Shown here: piece by piece, positions 1 to 5,016 of the stretch
Layout: every line of letters begins with the position of its first letter
Position numbering within the stretch: the stretch's first letter is position 1
Assembly (NCBI GenBank): GCA_029821235.1
Contig: JALGTT010000123.1
Coordinates: forward strand, 1 to 5,092
Origin: Candidatus Hebobacteria bacterium
GTDB taxonomy: Bacteria; Armatimonadota; Hebobacteria; Hebobacterales; Hebobacteraceae
DNA length: 5,092 nt
Direction: 5' to 3'
Notes under the pieces: generated by a model
What the model was told of the DNA's origin: nothing
Seen by the model: only the letters and a program-made list of their open reading frames with translations
Database searches by the model: none
Position numbers and translations under genes: made by a program

Positions 1-864
1 GCCGAAGGCGAAGAGCGTGCGCGCATACGCCCCCGCCAAGGGGGCCAGCGCCTCCGCGGCCTGCGCGGCGCTGGTGATCTTCCGGGGGTAGATGGAGACC
101 GCGCAGGCCAGCACGATGAAGAAGACCACGATGATGGCGAAGATGCCGCCCAGGACCACATCCCACTTGGCGTACTCGTATGCGTCCGCCCGCGTGCCCT
201 TCTCCACCACCGTCGCCTGGAGGTAGAACTGCATCCACGGGGCGACCGTGGTGCCCACGATGGCGACCGCCATCGCCAGGGTGGGCAGGTCCAGCGAGAA
301 GGTGGGCGTTACCGACCGCCCGAGCACGAAGCCCCAGGTGACGGAGGCCTGATTCATGGCGATGATCCCGGAGATGGGGTAGGCGAGATAGACGAGACAG
401 GCGACGAGAAAGACGCGCTCCACGCTGCGATAGGAGCCCCTGACCACCAGCACCCAGACCAGCAGCGCCCCCGCGGGCACTGAGAGATGCGGAGGGATGC
501 CGAATATCATGCCTGCCTCCGCCAGACCGGCGAATTCCCCCGCGGTGTTGGCGAGATTGGTGGTCACCAGCAGCAGCATCACCCAGGCCACCACCTTGAC
601 CCCGAACTGCTCGCGGATGAGGTCGGCGAGCCCCTTGCCGGTGGCCACCCCCATGCGCGCGGACATCTCCTGGACCACGATCAGGATAATCAGCGTGGGC
701 CACAGAAGCCACAGCAGGGAGTAGCCGAACTCGGCTCCGCAGACCGAATAGGTTGCGATGCCGGGTGCGTCGTTGTCCACGTTGGCGGTGATGAAGGCCG
801 GGCCCACCACCGCCGCGAAGCCGAGCATCGGCAGCAACAATCGCCGTCGCAACAGCAAGCGCAT
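1..864 (-). CDS. NRAMP-superfamily metal transporter, probable magnesium type (C-terminus outside window)
   Basis: Inner-membrane secondary transporter; 288 N-terminal codons are visible and the frame is still open at position 1, so about a third of a usual NRAMP (roughly 400 or more residues) is missing. The start at 864 is set by a strong site, GGAGGTG at 870-876, six bases upstream. Residues 17-51 (GFAAVVGPAFITAN...AEFGYSLLW) and 69-76 (ARMGVATG) align without gaps to the TM1-TM2 region of MntH. Several further hydrophobic segments follow, up to about 235-257. In TM1 the classical D-P-G-N is D-A-P-G (residues 32-35), keeping the metal-binding Asp but losing the Asn. In TM6 the classical M-P-H is A-P-W (208-210), losing the soft-metal-selecting Met. 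Loss of that Met is known to relax discrimination against Mg and Ca in NRAMPs, and NRAMP-related magnesium transporters form a separate clade. Mg2+ as substrate is therefore inferred, supported by the co-transcribed MgtE-like gene. A divergent Mn/Fe transporter is the alternative. Confidence 0.9.
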   Translation of the reverse strand, partial: MRLLLRRRLLLPMLGFAAVVGPAFITANVDNDAPGIATYSVCGAEFGYSLLWLLWPTLIILIVVQEMSARMGVATGKGLADLIREQFGVKVVAWVMLLLVTTNLANTAGEFAGLAEAGMIFGIPPHLSVPAGALLVWVLVVRGSYRSVERVFLVACLVYLAYPISGIIAMNQASVTWGFVLGRSVTPTFSLDLPTLAMAVAIVGTTVAPWMQFYLQATVVEKGTRADAYEYAKWDVVLGGIFAIIVVFFIVLACAVSIYPRKITSAAQAAEALAPLAGAYARTLFAFG

Positions 865-869
865 GGATT

Positions 870-876
870 CACCTCC
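870..876 (-). promoter_or_regulatory. Ribosome binding site of the NRAMP-like gene
   Basis: Reads GGAGGTG on the minus strand, followed by AATCC-type spacing to the ATG at 864. It decides this start over a second in-frame ATG 12 codons later. The same GGAGGTGA core precedes the upstream MgtE-like gene, so both cistrons should be translated efficiently. Confidence 0.8.
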
Positions 877-921
877 ACAGGCGGCGGGGCGGTGTCAGGC
901 GCCCCGTCCCCCGCGCGGCCG

Positions 922-2193
922 TTAGAACACTCTCGGCAGGCTCTTCTTCCAGCGGGCCGGCAGCACCGCATCAATCACATCGTCCACGGTGACGATGCCC
1001 AGAATATGCTGCTCCTCGTCCACCACCGGAATGGCGAGCAGATTGTAGCGGGTGATGAGGGCGGCCGTCTCCTCGAGAGAGGTGTCCGGCGTCACCGTCA
1101 CCACATCGCGCTCCATGAATTCGTCTATCACCTTGGTAGGAGGCGCGACTATCAACTCCTTCAGCGAGAAGACGCCGATCAGACGATTCTGCTCGTCGAG
1201 CACATAACAATAGTAGATGGTCTCCGCGTCTTCGGCCGCCTTGCGAAGATAGCCGATCGCCTCCTGCGCGGTCATCCCCGAGGGGACCGAGATCAGGTCG
1301 GGGGTCATCAGACCCCCGGCGGAATCACCCGAATAGCGCAGCAGTTCCTTCACGTCGCGGGCCTCCTCCGGCTCCATCAGCGCGAGGAGTTCGTCGGCCC
1401 GCTCCTTGGGGAGATCGCCCACCAGGTCGGCCGCGTCGTCGGGAGCGATCTCGTCCAGGATATCCGCCGCCTTTTCGTCGTCCACCGCGTCCAGCAGCTC
1501 CCGCTGGAGATGGAGGTCCATCTCCTGCATCGCCGCGGCCGCGGTCTCGTCGTCCAGGGAGGACACCATCTTGGCGCGGTCGGGCGCGCTCAACTCGCCC
1601 AGAATGTCGGCCAGATCGGCCGGATTCAGGCGGCGGAGTTTCTCCAGCTCCAGGTCGAGATGGAGCTGCTGGGAGGTGGGGTCAAGCGCGTGCACGTGCT
1701 CCCAACTGATGAGCCGGTCGTGCGGCCGCCGTCCGAACCAACTCCAGATGCGAAGGGCCGGGCCCTCCAGATTGAGGCGGCGCAGCAGGCTCCGCGTGCC
1801 CACGCCGGCCGCCAGCAGGCGCAGTTGCCCTCCGACCGACCCCAGTTTGAGGTCGTTGACCTTCACCACCCGGCGGCCCTGCACATCCACGATCTGCTTG
1901 TCGAGCACGGACTCCACCAACAGGATCTCGTCCTTCTCGACGGGCGAGGGTTTCAGATCGGACTTCGGGAGGCTGAGCACGATTGCTTCTGCCGAAACGC
2001 TGCGCACCACCGACCAGGGCAGCGGAAGCGCCTCCCGCCGCCCCCGGGGCCGCACGATGAGCCGGGTGACGAGGGGAAACGTGTCGCCTGGGCGCACCGC
2101 GATGTCCTTCACCTGCCCGACTGGCTCCCGGTCTCGGTCGAGCACGGTAACCTTCAGCAAGTCGCTCAGATAGGCCTCAGCATAGAAGACCAT
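922..2193 (-). CDS. Soluble PRC-barrel / MgtE N-domain / CBS-pair protein, probable magnesium sensor
   Basis: A 423-residue cytoplasmic protein without membrane segments. Residues about 8-75 (LLKVTVLDRD..VGQVKDI) look like a PRC barrel, and 96-170 (DKQIVDVQGRRVVKVNDLKL) like a second one. Residues about 185-288 form the helical MgtE N-domain, with its repeated hydrophobic/acidic pattern (ADLADILGEL, KAADILDEIAPDDAADLV, ADELLALMEPEEARDV). Two CBS motifs follow, about 295-350 (GGLMTPDLISVPSGMTAQEA) and 358-412 (FMERDVVTVTPDTSLEET...HILGIVTVDDVIDAV). In MgtE channels the N and CBS domains bind Mg2+ and gate the pore. Here the protein ends 11 residues after CBS2, where the plug helix and five-helix channel would begin, so it is the sensor half alone. 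It is the first gene of a two-gene operon with the NRAMP-like transporter, 57 bases apart. Regulation of that transporter by Mg2+ or nucleotide binding is inferred. Stop TAA at 922-924; no sign of frameshift or decay. Confidence 0.92.
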   Translation of the reverse strand: MVFYAEAYLSDLLKVTVLDRDREPVGQVKDIAVRPGDTFPLVTRLIVRPRGRREALPLPWSVVRSVSAEAIVLSLPKSDLKPSPVEKDEILLVESVLDKQIVDVQGRRVVKVNDLKLGSVGGQLRLLAAGVGTRSLLRRLNLEGPALRIWSWFGRRPHDRLISWEHVHALDPTSQQLHLDLELEKLRRLNPADLADILGELSAPDRAKMVSSLDDETAAAAMQEMDLHLQRELLDAVDDEKAADILDEIAPDDAADLVGDLPKERADELLALMEPEEARDVKELLRYSGDSAGGLMTPDLISVPSGMTAQEAIGYLRKAAEDAETIYYCYVLDEQNRLIGVFSLKELIVAPPTKVIDEFMERDVVTVTPDTSLEETAALITRYNLLAIPVVDEEQHILGIVTVDDVIDAVLPARWKKSLPRVF

Positions 2194-2197
2194 CGCT

Positions 2198-2205
2198 TCA
2201 CCTCC
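2198..2205 (-). promoter_or_regulatory. Ribosome binding site of the MgtE-like gene
   Basis: GGAGGTGA on the minus strand, four bases before the ATG at 2193. It lies just downstream of the 3' arm of a predicted leader stem (2209-2219), so access to it could depend on leader folding. Confidence 0.75.
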
Positions 2206-2230
2206 CTCGGCCGGACACGGGCCAATAAGA

Positions 2231-2251
2231 CAGCCCGCCGAAGGCGGGCTG
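2231..2251 (-). terminator. Leader hairpin, possible attenuator
   Basis: Perfect 9-bp stem (CAGCCCGCC/GGCGGGCTG) with a three-base loop, followed on the minus strand by TCTTATT and then the ribosome binding region. The run after the stem has five T in seven, too weak for a standard intrinsic terminator but compatible with a pause or attenuator. In the plus direction no T-run follows. It sits 37 bases before the MgtE-like start codon, inside the presumed leader. Confidence 0.4.
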
Positions 2252-2419
2252 CGCGCGTACGTGTGGCCCTCGCGCGGCCGAGCCTACGCCTGCCGCGCGT
2301 TCACCCATGTGGGCCCACGCGCGCGTGCCCTCCAGGTCCGGCCTGTGGTACGTCTCGCCGGATCGGCGCCTTCTTTCGGTTGTCTACCTTCCGCCGGGTC
2401 CATAGATTCCGACCTATTC

Positions 2420-2436
2420 ATCCTATGCCATAGGAT
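2420..2436. promoter_or_regulatory. Perfect 8-1-8 palindrome over the -10 and start site, probable operator
   Basis: ATCCTATG-C-CATAGGAT is an exact inverted repeat with a single central base. It is much more AT-rich than its surroundings and covers the minus promoter from the -10 to just past the predicted start. Related half-sites lie beside it (CATAGA at 2401-2406, CCTATT at 2413-2418). The placement suits a dimeric repressor, plausibly metal-responsive given the genes, but it does not match a box I can name. Confidence 0.5.
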
Positions 2437-2460
2437 AGCCGAGCACATGACAGGTGTCAA
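2432..2460 (-). promoter_or_regulatory. Sigma70-type promoter for the MgtE-like/NRAMP operon
   Basis: On the minus strand the -35 is a perfect TTGACA (2455-2460), the spacer is exactly 17 bases, and the -10 is TATCCT (2432-2437, four of six consensus bases). The expected start is near 2425. This is the best housekeeping-type promoter match I found in the intergenic region. Both elements are overlapped by palindromes, which argues for repression of this promoter. Confidence 0.65.
2448..2459. promoter_or_regulatory. 12-bp palindrome over the -35 element
   Basis: TGACA-CC-TGTCA, with perfect 5-bp arms, shares five of the six bases of the -35 hexamer. It could be a second regulator site. It could also be a by-product of the TTGACA sequence, since five bases is a short arm. 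Confidence 0.25.
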
Positions 2461-2597
2461 CAGGTTGAGGTACGCACCGGTACAGAGCACTGGCCGTATG
2501 CCGGGCTCGTCGGCCGCTTCGCAGCGGTGTTCCGCGGGGAAGGGAAGGAGCGGTGCGGCGGAGGTGGTGGGAATCGGGCGCCGAATTGAGACCATGA

Positions 2598-2603
2598 AAG
2601 GAG
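2598..2603 (+). promoter_or_regulatory. Ribosome binding site deciding the tupA start
   Basis: AAGGAG five bases before the GTG at 2609. It lies inside the reading frame if the ATG at 2594 is used, and that ATG has no comparable site upstream. The shorter form also gives a compact signal peptide, so the GTG is preferred. Confidence 0.55.
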
Positions 2604-2608
2604 CGAGA

Positions 2609-3466
2609 GTGGCGAACTTGCGTCCGATGGTATTGATGGTATCCATCGCGCTGGCCTGCCTCGGGTGGGGCCCCGCGTCTCATGCTGTGGCGGCCCCTCA
2701 CGATACCCTGGTGCTGGCCACCACCACCAGCGTGCAGGACAGCGGGTTGCTGGAGGTGCTGGTGCCTCCCTTCGAGCAAGCGGCCGGGGTGAAGGTGAGG
2801 GTGCTGGCCGTGGGCACCGGACAGGCGCTGCAGATTGGGCGGCGCGGCGATGCCGACGCCCTTCTGGTGCATGCCCCCGGGCTGGAGAAGAAGTTCATGA
2901 ACGAGGGCCATGGTGTGGCGCGCCGTTCGTTCATGTACAACGACTTCGTCCTGCTCGGCCCGGCCGCGGACCCGGCGCGCGTGCATGGCATGAAGTCGGT
3001 GGTCGAGGCCTTCCGCGCCATCGCAGAGGCGAGGTGTCGGTTCGTGTCCCGGGGGGACGGCTCGGGGACACATGTGAAGGAGCAGACCATCTGGAAGGCG
3101 GCGCGCGTCGCGCCCGGCGGAGACTGGTATCTGGAGGGCGGCTCCGGAATGGCGGCCACCTTGCGCCTGGCGAGCGAACGGGATGCCTACACGCTCAGCG
3201 ACCGTGCCACCTTCCTGGTGTGGAGGGACAAACTGGCGCTCAGGACCCTGCTGGAGGGTGACCCGCTGCTCCGCAACATCTACAGCGTGATCGTGGTGAA
3301 CCCGAAGAAACATCCTGGCGTGCGCGTCTCTCTGGCTCGCCAGTTCGCCGACTATCTCTTCTCCAAACGGGCGCGCGAGATCATTCGAGGGTTCGGGAGG
3401 CGGAAGTTCGGGGAGCCGTTGTTTGCCGTGCTTCCCGAGCCGAAGCCGACCCCGGAGCCGCGGTAA
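2609..3466 (+). CDS. tupA: Tungstate ABC transporter substrate-binding protein TupA
   Basis: Extracytoplasmic receptor that captures tungstate and delivers it to TupBC. The mature part begins with DTLVLATTTSVQDSGLLEVL, the TTTS oxyanion motif (residues 38-41) typical of TupA. It is followed by family blocks at about 63-85 (AVGTGQALQIGRRGDADALL), MYNDFVLLGP, FVSRGDGSGTH, WYLEGGSGMAATLRLA and the closing GEPLF segment. Residues 1-29 form a signal peptide: basic n-region, hydrophobic VLMVSIALACL, AVA-A cleavage region. An imperfect ALAC around Cys17 makes a lipoprotein possible but less likely. I chose the GTG at 2609 because AAGGAG (2598-2603) lies five bases upstream. An ATG at 2594 (290 residues) is the alternative but has no good site. 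Total 285 residues, normal for the family. The C-terminus carries a short Pro/Lys/Glu tail (PEPKPTPEPR) beyond the conserved fold. First gene of tupABC; specificity for tungstate over molybdate follows family assignment, not direct evidence. Confidence 0.93.
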   Translation: MANLRPMVLMVSIALACLGWGPASHAVAAPHDTLVLATTTSVQDSGLLEVLVPPFEQAAGVKVRVLAVGTGQALQIGRRGDADALLVHAPGLEKKFMNEGHGVARRSFMYNDFVLLGPAADPARVHGMKSVVEAFRAIAEARCRFVSRGDGSGTHVKEQTIWKAARVAPGGDWYLEGGSGMAATLRLASERDAYTLSDRATFLVWRDKLALRTLLEGDPLLRNIYSVIVVNPKKHPGVRVSLARQFADYLFSKRAREIIRGFGRRKFGEPLFAVLPEPKPTPEPR

Positions 3467-3471
3467 GAGCA

Positions 3472-4173
3472 TTGCGGGAGATAGTGCAGGGCAGCCTGGA
3501 TGCCTTTCGTTTGCTGGTCAGCGGCGACCAGCATGTGTGGGAGATCCTGGGGCGCTCCCTGGTGGTCTCGGGGGTGAGCGTGGTGCTCGGCTCCGCAATA
3601 GGCATGCCCATCGGCATTCTGGTGGGCCTCCGCCGCTTCCCCGGGCGAAGGCTGGCGGCTTCCCTGCTCAATATGGGAGTCGGTCTGCCTCCCGTGGTGG
3701 TGGGCCTCTTCGTCTACCTGGTGCTCTCCCGCAGTGGGCCGCTGGGGTTCATGGATCTCCTTTTCACTCCCTCCGCGATGATCATCGCGCAGACCATCCT
3801 GGCCGCACCGGTCACCGGCGCGCTCACCTTCTCGGCGGTGGCGGGGGCCGATCCCGCCGCGCGCATGACCGCCTACTCGCTGGGGGCGACCGATCGCCAG
3901 GCGACGCTTGCGCTGCTGGGGGAGGCGCGGTTCGCCATGGGGGCCGCGGTGATCTCCGGGTTCGGGGCGGTGATCTCGGAGGTGGGAGCGGTGATGATCG
4001 TGGGAGGCAACATCGCCGGCTACACCAGGGTGATGACCACCGCCATCGTGCTGGAGACGGGAAGGGGCGACTTCGCGCTGGCGATTGCCCTGGGCATCGT
4101 CCTCCTGCTCACATCCTTGGCGGTCAACCTGGGGTTGAGCTTCCTCCAGATGGGCAGGGAGCACGCACGATGA
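3472..4173 (+). CDS. tupB: Tungstate ABC transporter permease TupB
   Basis: Inner-membrane channel subunit, 233 residues, the usual size for TupB. Hydrophobic segments are at about 28-52, 66-86, 100-121, 155-178 and 203-225. The second contains the family block LPPVVVGLFVYLVLSRSGPLG (72-92 region), highly characteristic of TupB. The cytoplasmic coupling loop (EAA-type, about 133-150, AYSLGATDRQATLALL) should dock onto TupC. It is followed by ISEVGAVMIVGGNIAGYTRVMT, also typical of the family. It starts five bases after the tupA stop and its TGA overlaps the tupC ATG, so the three genes are one transcript. The TTG at 3472 is the first start in frame and keeps the full N-terminus, but the ribosome binding site before it is weak. 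GTG at 3484 is an alternative, with GGGAG rather too close. Translational coupling from tupA may compensate. Confidence 0.92.
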   Translation: MREIVQGSLDAFRLLVSGDQHVWEILGRSLVVSGVSVVLGSAIGMPIGILVGLRRFPGRRLAASLLNMGVGLPPVVVGLFVYLVLSRSGPLGFMDLLFTPSAMIIAQTILAAPVTGALTFSAVAGADPAARMTAYSLGATDRQATLALLGEARFAMGAAVISGFGAVISEVGAVMIVGGNIAGYTRVMTTAIVLETGRGDFALAIALGIVLLLTSLAVNLGLSFLQMGREHAR

Positions 4174-4856
4174 TCTCACTGCGGGCCGCCAACCTGTCCC
4201 ATTGCTATCAAGGCCGACTGGTGCTTCAGGAGGTCAACCTGGAAATAGGTGCCGGAGAGAGTTTCGCCATCGTCGGCCACAATGGCGCGGGAAAGAGCAC
4301 CCTTCTCCGGCTGCTCGCCTTCCTCGAGCGTCCCTCGGCCGGGGAGGTGGTCGCCTTCGCGAACGGGGCCCCGACTCCCGCGGACCTGGCGCTTCGGCGA
4401 CGGGTGGTGATGGTGATGCAGCGGCCCTTCCTGTTCAACACATCCGTGCTGGCCAATGTCGCCTACGGACCGAGGGTGAGGGGGGCTTCCCGCCGGGAGG
4501 CGCGGGAGCGTGCCCATCGCGCGCTGGACATGGTGGGAATCTCCGCGCTGGCAGAGCAACCCGCCCGCACGCTCTCCGGGGGAGAGGCCCAACTGGTGAA
4601 TCTCGCCAGGGCCCTCGCGGTGGAACCGGAGGTGTTGCTTCTGGACGAGGTGACCAGCCACCTCGACCCGGACAATGAGGCGCGCGCGGAGGAGGTGGTC
4701 GCGAATCTGACCGCCTCGGGCCGCGTCACCGTGATAGTGGTCACGCAAGATGTTGACCAGGCGGCCCGCCTGGCCGCGAGAGGTGCGCTGCTGAGTCGGG
4801 GGCGGGTGGAGGCCGTGGGGCCGCTGCTGCACCTCGTCGCTAGAGGGGGTAGGTAG
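4170..4856 (+). CDS. tupC: Tungstate ABC transporter ATP-binding protein TupC
   Basis: Cytoplasmic ATPase that powers TupB, 228 residues. Motifs in order: Walker A GHNGAGKST (36-44), Q-loop MQRPF (Gln84), signature LSGGE (135-139), Walker B VLLLDE (155-160), D-loop SHLD (163-166). The switch position normally T-H-D is T-Q-D (192-194): the codon at 4746-4748 is CAA, so the conserved histidine is glutamine. The helix after the signature reads LSGGEAQLVNLARAL, with Leu where Arg is usual. The family assignment comes mainly from the operon, since ABC ATPases of different oxyanion importers look alike. The start ATG overlaps the tupB TGA (ATGA), with AGGGAG (4156-4161) eight bases upstream. An in-frame open stretch runs back to 3423 but lies over tupB in another frame and is not coding. 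The TAG stop abuts the downstream repeat array, so the last few residues (RGGR) may derive from that junction. Confidence 0.9.
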   Translation: MISLRAANLSHCYQGRLVLQEVNLEIGAGESFAIVGHNGAGKSTLLRLLAFLERPSAGEVVAFANGAPTPADLALRRRVVMVMQRPFLFNTSVLANVAYGPRVRGASRREARERAHRALDMVGISALAEQPARTLSGGEAQLVNLARALAVEPEVLLLDEVTSHLDPDNEARAEEVVANLTASGRVTVIVVTQDVDQAARLAARGALLSRGRVEAVGPLLHLVARGGR

Positions 4857-4979
4857 GCGCGGCGCGGGGGTAACTCCAAACGCCAGCCAGGGCAAGAAGG
4901 CGCGGCGCGCAGGGTAACTCCAAACGCCAGCAAGGGCAGGCGGGCGGGGTGCGCGGGGTAACTCCAAACGCCAGCAAGG
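4856..4979. repeat. Three-copy tandem repeat, 44-bp period
   Basis: The core GTAACTCCAAACGCCAGC is identical at 4870-4887, 4914-4931 and 4958-4975, exactly 44 bases apart. The match extends into a flanking AGG. The GC-rich spacers are also related: GGCGCGGCGCG occurs before copies 1 and 2. The array begins at the tupC stop codon and ends against the A-run of the terminator. Since 44 is not a multiple of three, it is not a protein repeat. I do not recognise the family. An intergenic element scattered through the genome, or a binding array, are both possible. Confidence 0.85.
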
Positions 4980-5016
4980 AAAAAACCCGGCCGGATGCGG
5001 AGGCCATCCGGCCGGG
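4980..5016 (-). terminator. Intrinsic terminator for a leftward transcript from beyond the right edge
   Basis: A perfect 12-bp stem (4986-4997 with 5005-5016, arm CCCGGCCGGATG) and a seven-base loop. Read on the minus strand it is followed at once by six T (4985-4980), the standard intrinsic terminator form. In the plus direction no T-run follows (GCGGTGCCTG), so it would stop tupABC transcription poorly. It implies a gene or RNA transcribed leftwards, convergent with tupABC. Confidence 0.8.

Larger units (their letters stand above)
2194..2425 (-). promoter_or_regulatory. Long structured 5' leader of the MgtE-like/NRAMP operon (unassigned class)
   Basis: If transcription starts about seven bases after the -10 element, the mRNA carries roughly 230 untranslated bases before the MgtE-like start. 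The stretch is rich in inverted repeats: an 8-bp stem 2271-2278/2292-2299, a self-complementary CACGCGCGCGTG near 2315-2330, the hairpin 2231-2251, and a bulged outer stem pairing 2260-2268 with 2209-2219 next to the ribosome binding site. Length, position and the magnesium-type operon suggest a regulatory RNA. I checked by eye for conserved cores of the M-box, yybP-ykoY (Mn) and ydaO (c-di-AMP) riboswitches and did not find them. High GC alone makes chance stems common, so function is unproven. A 39-codon reading frame (2284-2403) also lies in it. Confidence 0.4.

Noticed and set aside
2194..2425. M-box, yybP-ykoY or ydaO riboswitch
   Set aside because: The conserved core sequences of these classes are not visible in the minus-strand leader; a covariance-model search would be needed to exclude a very divergent member.
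487..2433. A 648-codon open frame on the plus strand
   Set aside because: It lies antisense to the NRAMP and MgtE-like genes, is composed of low-complexity His/Arg/Gln-rich sequence, has no recognisable domain, and arises from third-position GC bias.
2423..3472. Minus-strand 349-codon frame over tupA
   Set aside because: Antisense shadow of tupA with His/Arg-rich composition and no family motif.
3423..4856. One 477-codon plus-strand frame ending with TupC
   Set aside because: Its first half overlaps tupB in a different frame and reads as Gly/Arg-rich nonsense. The ATPase begins at 4170 with an ATGA overlap and a good ribosome binding site.
4856..4979. CRISPR array
   Set aside because: Only three copies, the spacers resemble each other and are GC-rich, and no cas gene is present.
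4980..5016. Terminator of tupABC on the plus strand
   Set aside because: The A-run precedes the stem in the plus direction and no T-run follows, so the orientation fits the opposite strand.
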